Assembly (NCBI GenBank): GCA_020726505.1
Contig: JAHLEZ010000010.1
Span: 2,046,001 to 2,110,000, forward strand
Origin: Leptodontidium sp. MPI-SDFR-AT-0119
Taxonomy: Eukaryota > Ascomycota > Leotiomycetes > Helotiales > Leptodontidiaceae
Length of the DNA stretch: 64,000 bases
Reading direction: 5' to 3'
The notes under the pieces were generated by a model, which saw only the letters and a program-made list of their open reading frames with translations, did no database searches and was not told the DNA's origin. How positions within the stretch are numbered: position 1 is the first letter of the stretch; each line of letters begins with the position of its first letter. Positions 11,212 through 23,813 of this stretch are shown piece after piece. Both the position numbers and the translations under genes were made by a program.

Positions 11212-12183
11212 TTTGTTGTTGGCTAGCGGCTCGAGGCCACTTCAGGATACAGGTCGTCGTATCACTAAACAGGGGAACAGTTTCTGGGATTCGAAGTCTG
11301 CAAGGGGAGACCCGCTTCGTTTTAACGTTGTGGAGTGCTTTCAATTACAATAGACTATCTTGGTCAAGGCTGTCTGGTCTTTATCTACAAAGGGAAGGTT
11401 GGGAGGGGTTCGAATGATGACTGTACTGATTCCCCTTACAAAGCTCTCGCTTCACCCCGCGATGGATGCGGATTATTTCGAGCCAATGATATGGAGGCCA
11501 ACCGACAGCAAGGTTAAATCTACCAAATTATTATTCAGTCCACGATCTATTATAGTGAAGTTTGAAGGCAGTATTCTGCAGCCTCAGCTGTGAAATGTTA
11601 AGAAGTGTTGACATTGAAAATTTAAGAACTTCATCAGGTCATGAATTTGTTCAGCCACCTCCAGAGTTGCTCGAAATCCAATGGACAAACAGCACCTATC
11701 TGCCTTTCTCTATCAATGCAATTCGGAAGGTCTTAATTCGGAACGCCCTAATACAGAAAGTTTAGTCATTTGATTATTGATAAGGCTATACGAACTTAAG
11801 CTGCACCAACATCATAAATGCGTGGAACGAACAATCTATCTCCGGACCACTTCGGATAGCCTTTAAACACCCGGCGCAGGGGTCATCCACACAGTAAGAG
11901 CTCTGCATAAAAAGCCAGGATAGGTAAGCAGCCACAAACAGCTAGCCTGACTGAGGTCCTCCCATCCTCGGTATGCTCTCAAGAAATCTTGATAGAAACC
12001 CCAAGCAGACATGTCGACCGTCCTTGCATATCATGGGCATATCTGAGATCTGTTGTTGCACTGTGGGGGTCAAGGCGAGCTTCATCATTCCTTAACTTAC
12101 TCCTGTACTGTACCTGCTGTAGGATCTGGGGGACGGGCTGCAAGAAGCTAGGTAGATCTGCCCCGCCAACACATCCCACCAAG
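11212..12183. other. Divergent promoter region
   Basis: It separates the heads of the peroxiredoxin (minus) and the histidine kinase (plus), so it probably holds both promoters and 5' leaders. Short overlapping frames are present in several phases, none with family features. A divergent pairing of a peroxidase with a stress-type sensor kinase could allow shared control, but I see no defined operator. Confidence 0.45.
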
Positions 12184-15100
12184 ATGGATAGCTCCCTGCT
12201 GGAGCAGAGCGTATGGGCCAGACTGCGACAACTCTCCGGATACACATGGGATGATTCTAGAGAACCTTTCCACTCCAGCTACGGAGCATGGTGAGTTTGC
12301 GCACGCAAATACTACAGTCCCAAATATAATTCGCGGTGCTCACCAAAATATTTCAGGCATATCTTCGGGACGAAACACATTCGGCGGAGCACATCCACCG
12401 CCACGACGCCAGCATCTTCAAACAGCGCGCGGTCGTACTATGAGCCCAGCGGCTCGACTTTCAAGCAGCCGGATGACTTCTTCACATACACAGAATCCCA
12501 GGATGTCGAAAGCACCCATCTCCCAGTGGTGGCTCGCATCTCTCGCAATGTGCTCCGCGAAGAGAGGGCGTACCATACCTGGAAGAGCTTGGCGAAGGCA
12601 GACCGGAGCAGCGAACACACGGTCGCACCACTCGAGAGAATGCGATTTTCAAGTCAGGATGATGAAGGCCCCATATCAGTTTGCATATTTGAATCCCCTG
12701 GAGTGAATTACCTGTCGAGATTTATCGATTATGGCCCTGGTAGGGTCGCACTCCATGTACGAGGAGATGAGTTCTCGACCCATCGAGATACTTCGTTTGT
12801 GCCAGAGTCGATGCCTCTGCAAAATTTCTTGGACTTTGCCATCGGTGCAGCAGAGTGTATTGAGCTCCTCCACAGTCTCCAGATTGTCCATGGAGAAATC
12901 CGGGCAGATGCCTTTCACATGAATCTGGACACGGGAAAAGTCACTCTGATTAATCTTGGCACGGGACGGTTGAAGACTTTTGAGCATGGCTTGACGAGCA
13001 TTGGATGGGAGAGGATGTCTAAGGAAATCGGTGCCATGGCGAAGCTCGCTTTCATGAGCCCCGAGCAAACTGGCCGAATGCCAGCAGAACCCGATAGCAG
13101 GACAGATATATTTTCGCTCGGATTAGTCTTGTGGACGATCCTATCAAAACGACCAGCATTCGAAGGAGAGACTCCGATGGAAGTTATGCAAGCGGTATTG
13201 GGAAAGCGACTTCCCTCTGTGTCCGAAGCCAGGCTCGATATCCCAGAAGTAATTGGACGTATTATCCAAAAGGCCACAGCTAAGACAGTCTGGGAGCGAT
13301 ATCATTCAGTGAGTGGACTTCGGCACGATCTGATGGAAGTCCGAAGGATTATTAGGGTTGGCGATCCTTCGCAACTTCTCAAGCTGGAAATTGGTACCAA
13401 AGATGTTTCACAGTCTTTTATCCTAGCACAGACGATGATCGGGAGATCCAAGGAGCATGACAAGATTGTCCATGTCATTGAGCGGGCATTCAAGTCAAGT
13501 CAAAGCAGCCAACGACACCGGCACGGTACGAGTCAGTTATCACGACTATCCGAAGACCAATTTTCAAATGTGGAAACATCAATTGACCATGAGAAGATCT
13601 ATCCGGAGAACGATGATGTTAGCTCCATTGATGGAAGGAGCAGTCGCCGCTCGGATTCTGACGCTGGCTCAAAGCTCCTTGGAGTGTACAAAGCCAACAC
13701 TGGCATTTCACGGTCCAATTCAAAGTCTTTCGAGGACACACCGAAGCCTAGCCCACCGACACTTGAATTCAACATGATAGGTAGGAGAGGGTCAGTCGCA
13801 GTGGACTTTCCAACAAATGGCGGTAGTGTGAATGGTGAGTCCGCATCGGGTGGGTCAGGCTCGGAGAGTATTGTAGCAATGAATACGAGAATTAAGGGCA
13901 TTGGTCCTCAATCCAAAGGAAGATGTGACCTCATCACAATAGCTGGGGCTGCAGGTCTAGGCAAGACTCGGCTCATTCAATCTGTGCAGGTTGAGGCAAG
14001 ACAGCGAGGCTATTATGCCAGCGCAAGGTTTCACGAAGGGCAAGCAGAAAGAAGACCTTTCGATTCGATTCTGAAGCTTGTGTCGAATCTATTCCGTGAG
14101 TGACTTCCGGGGATAGCATTCAATTTGTACACCGAGTGACACCCACCACCACTTCCCGGATCCGATCATTCTTGGAAGAAAGCTAACTGTCCTTCATTAT
14201 CTTAGAACAAGTATTCTCAGAAACAAACATGGACCCAGTTTTTCACCAAGCTCTCAGAAGGCGGGTTGCGCCTGTTTGGCCAATCTTGTACAAAAGTCTG
14301 AGACTTCCCGAGTTTCTATTCGGGGGCACCAAAATCCCTCTACGAATGCCAAGTCAATCAAAAGCGCACTATCGAAGTCCCAGGAGGCGTGATTCATCAC
14401 CGCAAAGTGTTGGATCAGGAAGTGTTTTGTCCCAGCAAAGCTTAAGCGGCCAAACTTCTCAGGGTGTCCTTCGTCCAGGATTCTCTACTCAGTCCATGTC
14501 GGCGATGCGCACAATCCTGGATGTTCTACGAATATTTGCAAAACACAAATTCGTGTGCCTCGTACTTGACGACATACATCTGGCTGACAACGATTCCGTT
14601 GAGTTGGTCGCTCAAATGATATCTACGAGGATTAATATGGTACTCATTGTAGCATACAGACCTGAAGGTGTCATCTCCGATAATTTGAAGAGGGTTCTAG
14701 AAACTCAGCAAAGTGAAGGTATGTGCAACGATTGACAGACTCAACTCAACGCTAAGCGTTTAAAAGGCAGCCGTGCTATCGACGGTGCCGTAGGGGTTAC
14801 CCAAGTTTCCCTCAAGCCGTTCAGCGAGTCTGAAACGATAGATTATGTAGCCGCTACGCTCTGCCGGCCAAAGCTGGAGGTATCGCCGCTGGGTGCGACG
14901 ATACATTCCAGGACCGGAGGAAATCCTTTCTATGTGAAAGAAACGCTAAACGCATTTCACTGCAACAAGTCCATCTCGTTCGATTTCCGAGAAGGCGGAT
15001 GGGTGTTCAACCTGAGCTCGATTCTTGAGCAAGTCAATGGAGACAGCTCTACCGGAATTCCCGAAGAAGAGCTCGTGTTGAGTCGCATCAACAGTTTGCC

Positions 15101-18100
15101 CCCCTCCTCGAGATCAATTCTCGTGTGGGCTTCGATGCTTGGATCCTCGTTCTCGTTCCAACTGGTACAACGGCTCTTGAGCAGCGAGTTTGCTCCTGGC
15201 GAGTTATTTCAATCAGAGCATGAATCTATCAAAGGAATCCATGCAGCAATCCAGGCTTTCATAATCGTCCCTACGGAAAGTGACGACGTGTTCCGCTTCT
15301 CACACGATCGCTACATAAAAGCTGCCGCATCATTCCGGAAGGGCCGAGAAGACCAAATGCACTTTGTGATGGCCCAAACACTCTGCAGTTTCTATTCGCT
15401 CGAGAACAAATACCGCAGTATCGCAGTATGCTCTATATGTCATTCTCTCGGTACCATCAGAAGTTCCATGGCTGTAAGAAAACAATTCCGGACCGTTGCT
15501 TTGGACTACGCCCAGATAGCATGCGAAAGTGGCGTCAGGTCGGCAGCTGTGAAAGTGTACGCAGCATGCCTCGTGCTTCTACAAGACGACCCTTGGGATG
15601 ATGAAGCAGATGACGTGTCGTACGAAGAGACATTGCAAATCCATACAGGCGCCGCAGAATGCTACCTCTACTGCAGACAATACGACGACGCCAAGCGATT
15701 AATTCGTTCGGTCCTATCGAACGCAAGATCCCCCGTCGACAAAGTGAGCTCTTGGGTGCTCCAATCGCGAACTTTCTCACAAGAAGGTGACTCGACAGGT
15801 GCCTTTAATTCCCTGAAGGAGTGTCTCGTTGCGTTGAAGGTCGACGTCGATCCAGATCCCACCTTCCATAAGTGCGATGCGGAACTGAAGCGGCTTTGCG
15901 AATTGATACAGGGATCGGACGTCAGCAATCTCGTTTGGAACAACGTTGCAGATGATGAAACAACCCTGACTGCTATTGGTGCGGTTCTCGTAGTAAGTGA
16001 TATTCATTGTTTACTATCGCTTAGCTCAGTACCTTGAAATTGAGTCCGTCTGCTAAATCTTTGGAATTAGGAAGCCAGCAGAGCTGCATTTTGGTCAGAC
16101 ACTTTGACATTCTACCAAATGTCTCTGATTATAGTCAATACATATCTCGTCTCAGGCGGCTTTCCCCAATGCGCAATGGGCTTTTTGCAGTTGGGGGTGA
16201 TTGCATTGACGAGACACAACATGGTTCACTTTGCTAGCGACTGCGGACATATTGCGCTTGACCTGATTGACCGTTGGAAGGACCCCTATACTGTCGGGAG
16301 AGCCGGCGCCATTTATCCAATGTTCATGGGCCACATCCAGCATAGCCTTCACTCTTCGCTTGATCAACTCGAAGGGACTCTTGAGTTTGCCATCCAAGCG
16401 GGAGACAGGAGAGCTATAATATTGAACTACGGATTCCTCGCGAGTCTGAGATTCTTCGCGTCTGACAACATGGACGAGCTCAATACTTTCTGCACATACG
16501 CATGCCAGGACCTCCCCGATTGGCAGTCAGACACACCCGGCGGCACCATGTTGCTCGCGATTCGCCAGGTCTGCCGTGCTATGCAAGGGAAGACACATAT
16601 TGATGATCCAATGGGCGTGATGACGGATGCAACCCATAACTCGCCGGCGTATAAATCTTGGTTGCATAGTCATGTCAAGAACTGGGACAGGCCTCTAATG
16701 CTCTACGAAAGCATCGAAATGGCCCCACTGTTTCTTTACGGCCATTACTCCAGTGCCATCGCTTTGGGTAACTCCGGTCTTAAAAAGATTGCTGCCATTT
16801 GGTCGGCAAGAAACACTCGGTTTCTCATGTTCTTCCATGCACTTTCTCTGGCTGGCTCCATTTGGCTCAAGGTGGAAGAGCAGCTCGCTCCTGCTTATCG
16901 CGAGCAATCTCCTCAGCTATCCTCGGATATTAATGGCCGATCACTGGAGGCCGGGCTGGAGGAGGAGATCTCCGGAACTATGACCATCATGAAATATTTC
17001 AAGCGAAAAATCGAACAGTGGCAAGAAGTGACGGACGTGAATTATCTAGCTTGGTCCGAAATACTCGCAGCCCAGATCGCAGAAATTGAGAACGATTACC
17101 CTTCCGCTTTACGACATTACGAAAAGGCGATTGATCATGCATCGATACATGGATTTCATTTTGAAGAAGCTCTTGCCAACAGTCTACTGGGTGAACATCT
17201 TGTGAGACTTGGGTCCAAGAGACTGGCCAAAATGACGCTTCGCGAAGCTGTTTCCCTGTACCGACGAATTGGGGCGACAGGAGTGGCAAGCCATCTTGAA
17301 AAGAAGCATCGCGATATCTTCCAAGAACTTGTCACTAGCCACACAACAGCTGAGATTGGCGTTCAAACAGATTACGATGAACACGTTGATATTTTGGGGC
17401 CCCACCCTGAGGATTTTAGAGACGATGAAGCAATCCAACAATCGAGTGAAAAACGAGACCTTGTAGTTGATAAAGTTGGTATGTGGCGTAAAGGTTCAGC
17501 ACTCGTCGATATGGGCGCTGGCCCGGCTCTCCATATCCTAGATTTGACTTCCATACTTGAAAGCTCTCAAGTCATTTCCAGCGTCCTGCAGGTGGACCAA
17601 CTTCTAAAAACTATGTGCGAAATCATTCTGCAGAACTGCAAGGGGGTCGCGTCGCTTGCTGCTATCGTCATTGAGGACGGGTCGACTGGCTGGGGCGTCG
17701 CAGCGAGTGGATATGCTGAAGAAGGAGCTGTGGCTCACAATCCGATACTGCCCCTCGGAAACTCCTCCCTGGTAGTCGAAAGCGTCGTCAACTACTGCTC
17801 ACGATTCCGAGAAAGGGTATTCTTGCCAGACTTGATGCAAGACCAGCAGTTCAGCAACGTCAATGAGCACTGGGCTGCTCGGAATCCAGAGGGCAAGTCA
17901 GTAGTAGCTATCCCAATCTGCCACGGAGACGGCGAGAACCCACTACTTGGCGTTGTATACCTTGAAGGGCCACCGAATTCATTTACGAGCCGCAACCTGG
18001 AAGTCCTTCAGCTTCTTGTCAACCAAATCGGGATCAGCTACTTCAACTCATTGACGCTCAAGGAAGTCGAGCGTATATCCTCAATCAACAAATCCATGGT

Positions 18101-19427
18101 CGAAGTCCAGAAGAAAGCATTGTCAGAAGCGATCGCAGCAAGGAACAGTGCAGATACAGCGAGGAGTGAAGCATTTCGAAGTGCCAAAGCAGCCGAGGAA
18201 GCCGCAAAACTCGCAGAAGAGGCAGCAAAAGCAAAAGCAACGTTCCTCGCCAATATATCTCATGAACTGAGGACGCCCCTGAATGGAGTAATTGGTAATT
18301 CCGAACTTCTCCTGATGGACAATCAACTCCAGGAACACCACGCGGAGATGGCCGATTCCATTCGCGTCTCGGCTAACTTACTTCTGAGCCTCATCAACGA
18401 CATCCTCGATTTCTCCAAGATCGAAGCCCATCAAATGCAACTTCACCTGACGTCTTTCTTTGTCCATGAGATGGTTCAAGAGATGGTCCGCTCCATCCCT
18501 GCTGCTAGGAAACAGTTGAAAGCTCCCGCCGTGCAAATCATACAAGATTTCGACTTGCCAAGCTCATTGGTATACGGAGACCCCGTACGACTTCACCAGA
18601 TCCTAGGAAACCTCGTGAGCAACAGCCTAAAATTCACGAAGAAAGGCTCAATCACGATCGGGGCCAAGGCAGAGTGGGAAACAGAATCCGCAACCCACCT
18701 CAACTTCTGGATCGAAGACACTGGGATCGGAATTCCCACCCAGCAGATCCACAAACTCTTCAAACCGTTCAGTCAGGCTGACACAAGTACTTCTCGCAAG
18801 TATGGCGGGAGTGGGCTGGGTTTGAGCATTTGCAAGTCCCTGGTCGAATCCATGGGAGGCAGTATCAAGCTCAAAAGCACAGAGAATGTTGGGACTATCG
18901 TATCTTTCTCACTCACGCTTCCCAAAGCGGACCCCGGATCGGATGACGAGCTCCATAATATCTTGCGCACGAGATCCGTCTCTTCTGCCAAAGGGCCAGC
19001 CGGATATCTCGACTTCTCTGACCTCCCCCCACTTGAAGTGCGTGTGTGTATAGCGGAAGACAACCTCGTCAACCAGAAAGTGGCTTTACAATTCCTCAAG
19101 AAACTTAACTTCAAAGGTGTCGATACTTATTCCAATGGTCTCGAGGCGGTAGAGGGCATCCGAAAGATGGCGAAGGAAGGACGGCCCTATCACATGATAT
19201 TGATGGATGTCCAGATGCCTGTCCTGGATGGATACGAAGCCACGAAACTGCTGCGAAAGGATCCAGATGAAATGGTTAGGACGATTCTCGTAATTGCGTT
19301 GACTGCTTCTGCGATTGAGGGAGACAGGGAGAAATGTCTTGCTTCTGGAATGAATGATTATCTTGCGAAGCCGGTCAGGTTGGCGTTGCTGAAGAAGAAA
19401 TTCGGGGATTATATGCAGATACAATAG
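12184..19427 (+). CDS. Class X hybrid histidine kinase (CHK1 type)
   Basis: A cytosolic sensor feeding the His-Asp phosphorelay to HPt and response regulators. Class X members act in stress tolerance and virulence. Exons are 12184-12290, 12357-14095, 14206-14718, 14767-15992 and 16071-19427, 2313 residues. In order: a Ser/Thr-kinase-like domain (about 90-380), an AAA-type ATPase with P-loop GAAGLGKTR (about 565) and Walker B LVLDDIH, a helical repeat region, GAF (about 1700-1840), a coiled coil rich in Ala/Glu, the H-box SHELRTP with phospho-acceptor His1926, ATPase boxes NLVSNSLKF, DTGIGIP and GSGLGLSI, then a receiver with AEDN, phospho-acceptor Asp2241 (MDVQMP) and a conserved Lys (AKPVR). 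The kinase-like domain lacks HRD (it has HGE) and DFG, so it is probably a pseudokinase. No disruptions. Confidence 0.95.
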
Positions 19428-20021
19428 GGATATTCTGGAGTGGGCATAAAAGTAAGACTAAATAGAGCTATCTGAATGAAGAGATGAACACCCTTTGAAG
19501 AATCGATATTCAACTGCTTCCCCGAGTGTAGTCTATTTGTCCTTCTTAGTGGCTCGATGCTAGAGTTTCAGCGTCCGTATCGCTGAAGATTCAGGCTTCA
19601 GCCCTAAAGCACGCTCCCTTGGGCGTTTTTATGTCTGTTGCTCTCGTGCTCCATGCGGCAGTCTCCTCAACTTAAAAAACCAAGTAAGATGCTCTACAGA
19701 ATACGTCTCCCAAACAGAAGTCTGGGATCATCGTTACGTTCTCGCGAGGATCTTTTGACAACGGCTGCTTCTTCGCCGTCCGTCGGGTATTTGGGGGCCA
19801 AAAATGCGGGGTAGTTTGTGTAACCCCCTCCCCCCTCGGTTTCCACATGGCATGGTTGCTCAGTACGTATACTGAATATGTTTCAGGACATGGCCGTAGA
19901 CAATGTGTCCGACAGCATGACAGTATCGAAGCGGCCGGTCTGATTTTCACTCCTTTTAATAGCAGTTTAGCCCAACGATATGGCCTGCCTTCATGCAAGC
20001 GAGATTGAGATATACATCTCA
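19428..20021. other. Intergenic stretch 3' of the histidine kinase
   Basis: No supported gene. It holds the 3' end of the histidine kinase transcript and the tail flank of the fossil gene on the minus strand. Confidence 0.4.
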
Positions 20022-21809
20022 CTACAAGCCAGCCTCGCCGAATGCAACAGATCTCAGCTTTGTAGAGAGCGGTTCATCTTCAAGCTCTTCCCAGAAACCT
20101 TTTCACACATCAGCCAAATTCTTGACCAAGACGTGGAAAATAACTTACCTCCAATATTCCAAATGCCCTTCAGATCATCAAAAAGGCAATCATACGGCTT
20201 CAACTCCGGATCTTCTTGGTCAAAAAATCTCATACCCTTATCCGTTTTCCAGAACGGGTGATAACTGTCACATGTTTCTTCCAGGGGTTCACAAAGCTCG
20301 CCCCACGCTTCCTCGAGTTTCTCATCGTCGAATGTATTAACGAATTCTCGTGTGGGAGATAGATCTGCAATGACTAGTGTGAGGGGACATAGGACGGCTG
20401 CGATGACGTGCCAGTGGAAAATATCGTTGATATTGGCCTCGTAGGTGAGGATTACGTGCTTCATTATTGACGACAGTTTATCCCCTTCAGGTTTTCGATG
20501 ACTGCAGAATATTCGCCGTGGGTGTCGGGGATTTATTTGGTGACTTGGAAAAATGAACCGCTGGCTCCTGAGTCTAGTGTAGTGGGCTCTGTATATTCGT
20601 GTTCGTCGAATTCAGAGTCCCTCATGTGCATCTGGACTTCAGATACCTGATGTGATAAAGCGAGAGCTCGCAACGTATCGAGAACCACAAGGTCGATATT
20701 GCGTAAATGCTGACTCTCCGTCATAGCTTGGCAGATTAACTGGCCTTAGAATTCTGCACAGCTCTTGATCAGACGGTGAGTAGTAGCTTGTTCGTAAAAA
20801 TGTGGCCAACGACTGTCAGTGTGTTAAAACTGATCCAGGAACTTCAGCATCTGCTTGTAATTCCTTTTTCGCTCCAGCACCTTCCGTTCCGCTTCGTCTA
20901 CGTTGTAATACTTGCTTAGGAAATCGTCGTATATCGTGAAGGCTTACAAGTCTTGGATTTCCATTTCCGGTTTAACATATCCGGCGTGAATGACCAATTT
21001 GGTATCTTTCGCAGCTGGAAGTATCCAATCCGTAAAGCTGCGAGCGAATTCAAGTCCGGGAAGGTCTGCATTATTAAATTAGCTCGAAACAAAAGGAGGC
21101 ATAGATGGCTCTTACTGGGTATACTGTCTGTCAGACTAGACGCAATCGGGTGCACTTCTGGTATCGGGGTCGTGTACTCTTTATCATTCTCCCATCGAAA
21201 TGTGCGTCTGTAGTCCAGCAAGTTGCTGAATCTCCAATTCCCAGGCTCAAAGGTAGCCTCGTACTCAGCGGACATTGCCATCTCGTCCCCGCTCTCTTCC
21301 TCGTTTTCGCCCATGTTCTCATCCTTGTGCTTTTCCTTATTCACAACTTCATTCTCAACCTCGCTCACAACCTCTTCCACAACCTCATTCTCATCATCGG
21401 TCTCATCATCGGATATTATTACAATCTCAACACCTACTGTAGTGTTAACCCTTATATCATCGACGAATTCGTACGTATCCAAGATTTACTCACTTTGTTC
21501 TTGAACCGGTGTGCTAGCCCTGGTAGTTTCCTTCCTCTTGGAACATTGCGCTCTCACAGAGGCATCTGCCATTCGGCAATGCGTGCATGGAGTCCTGCTA
21601 CCGCACTGCCTTCCTGTCAGCTTCACTTCATGAACTGTGCATATTTTTCATTTACCAAGAGGTTCCATCGTCTGCAGCGCTCACAGGCTTGAGTCCAGCG
21701 TATTGTTGGGAGTTGCTGCTTCAATCTCCGCCGCAATAGGCTCAATCAAGCAGGTATTTCGGGTAGGTTTTGGCTCCGTGCCTGCAAATTTGGACTGTGT
21801 GTCACCCAT
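20022..21809 (-). pseudogene. Fossil gene: Cys-rich/acidic protein with four in-frame TAA stops
   Basis: Read on the minus strand from about 21809. A Cys-rich module (CERCRRW, then GRQCGSRTPCTHCR) is split by a one-base loss near 21629. An acidic tract follows (DDETDDENEVVEEVV), then introns at about 21440-21490 (GTGAGT..CTACAG) and 21066-21115 (GTAAGA..ATGCAG). Beyond this, one frame runs from 21063 to 20490 with TAA at 20944-20946, 20824-20826, 20746-20748 and 20533-20535. Reading each as CAA gives continuous protein-like sequence. A one-base loss near 20490 shifts the frame once more. The last exons then run to an intron at 20099-20148 and the stop at 20022-20024. I do not recognise the family. 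The Cys module resembles zinc-cluster-like motifs of uncharacterised fungal proteins. Confidence 0.6.
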
Positions 21810-22387
21810 ATCTCAATGCGAGACGCTTTCGTGTGAATGTGAATCTGTATGAGAATAGAATTGACGGCTCAGTCATGAAGACGGGACGAGGAGCTCTTTT
21901 ATCCGTGACCATCATTTGCATTCAGACTGAGAATGTTTGTTTTTTTGGGGGGGGGGGCTGGCGCGTGAGGTCAGACATACTAACTAGTGTTCGTGCGAGC
22001 TAGGCCAGTAACTCCGATTAAACACAAGTATCATGCGGTGTATGTTTATCTCCTTAGGTCCCAGTGTTTACTTCAAGCTAATTTCTCGCGTCCACCATTT
22101 TGGAGTTCATTTCTACACTCTCTGGGCTTGCTATTTCCGGATCTCATTGAATGATACCTAACACCGCCCATTCGCGGAACGAATATCATGATGTCATATC
22201 ACTAGAATAATTCAACAATATTTCTCAATTTATTTTGGCTGACATTTCATTGTTCTCGTGACGTAGAAAAAGCTAACCATTCCGCTGAGTCCTGTACTTC
22301 AGAGGCGACAGGTTGTTCAACCACCCGCAGAGCGTGAAGTTTCAATATCATTAAGCATTGAAACTTCCATTGCAATCGATGCCTCCT
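21810..22387. other. Gene-free stretch with a T6-G11 run
   Basis: No gene is seen. A run of six T and eleven G ends at 21957. Confidence 0.4.
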
Positions 22388-23482
22388 TCAACCACATTCC
22401 TGTATTTCCGATCTTCGCCCGGTAAACGCTGCAACTGACATTTGCCTTCTCACAACTGGATCTCCAAAGGGTGGTGGCCGCCATCCTGGACCAGGGGTGA
22501 CATTTATCAGCACGATATCCTTCCATCCCCATCCCCGCCGCTTGGTATTCTCCTGCGACACAACTGCCAATCTCTCCAGCCCAAGAACTCCTCCCTACTT
22601 CTGCATCCAAATGTCCGGTAGAGCACCGCGGAACATAGTCAGAAATCCTCCCGTTGGGTGTGTCGAGCATCGGTAATGCCACCAACGAACTGATACTACG
22701 ATCTGAAGCCTACCAGCTTGTCGACGTCGTGCAGATCAATTAGTCCACCGCCGGAAGTTGGCGCACTTCTCTGTCGGTGGAATCGCGTGAAGATGAACGT
22801 TTGAAGATTGTGCTTTTGGATGAAAGAGCTTGGCGCACGCTAGCACACGAAAAGACATCCGATGTAGAATCTTCAAAGCCGAATTGTTTCCACGCCGAGT
22901 CCAGGACTTCGTAGTTGAATTCCTCAAAGCCTTTAGCCAACTCAGAACCCACGCCAATGGCAATTCCGATAGAGCACATTTGGTGAAGTGATGAACTTGT
23001 ACTGGTGACGTTCCTGGTCGACGAAAAGAGTTAAACTTTTGGTCGTCGGCGTTCTTGGGAGGCAAGAAACCTTGAACAGAAATAGTGTGAATGCTTGGGA
23101 GGAAGAAAATGAAGTATAGGCCCTTGATGAACGCATTTCCGATGTGAACAGTCTTGATGTGCGCAGCAAGAGATCTATTGGCCCAGAGCGCATTTGAAAG
23201 GTGATCGAATCGGGGTCCTCTTTCTTGGGAGATGAGCGACAAGTGCTTGTAGAGTACTGGGGACAGGAGGTCGTGCAACCGCTTGCAAGTGTGAGCTACA
23301 GTGCGAATTTGATCATTGAAATTGCCCGTATTGACAGCGTGGGAGGTGAGAGTATCGGCCCATCTGTTCAGCGGGGTGTCATTGAGCTGGAGCACTGGTA
23401 GCTCGAGATTGGCGAGTGGAAACGATGCCAGGTTGCTGAAGATCTGGAGGAGGAGCTCGTCCGCCAGATGAATTACGTTCGC
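22388..23482 (-). pseudogene. F-box protein, disrupted
   Basis: F-box proteins recruit substrates to SCF ubiquitin ligases. The minus-strand frame from about 23482 has an F-box core (HLADELLLQIFSNLASFPL), followed by the family's TVAHTCKRLHDLLSPVLYKHLSL. The frame stays open to about 23015, then must shift at AAGTTTAACTCTTTT to continue into LHQMCSIGIAIG. Further shifts are needed near 22790 and again before 22570 to reach the C-terminal part (WGWKDIVLINVTPGPG). No 5' exon with an ATG was found, although an AACAG acceptor lies just before the F-box. Several separate frame breaks make a living gene unlikely. Confidence 0.6.
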
Positions 23483-23813
23483 CAGCGCTGTTCAACTCGT
23501 AGATCGTCGGTTCTGGAGCCAGTGCAGGGTCGCGAGGGTTTTTAAAGAAGGAAATGGCGCTGTCACGATTCCAGGAAGCGAGATATTGACACCATTCACC
23601 TCCACGATGTAGTTTTGATTTCAAGTTCGCCCTTGAAAGAAGTATTTGTTGGCCGTCCTGCTTTAGTGGTGCATCGTTAGGCTCATCGCGTGGTTGTTGC
23701 TACCAGAATCCGAAGTACCAGTCTTTGTTCTCTGGGTCAGTTATTAGCTCCCGCGACTTTTTGCTCTTGCAATACCATCTGAGATCAGATAATCCGCCTA
23801 GGTTGTTCACTGG
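23483..23813. other. Short spacer
   Basis: It lies between the F-box fossil's 5' side and the end of the NACHT-ankyrin gene. No gene is supported. Confidence 0.4.

Noticed and set aside
11409..11420. GGTTCGAAT resembling a tRNA B-box
   Set aside because: No A-box or cloverleaf arms at suitable distance.
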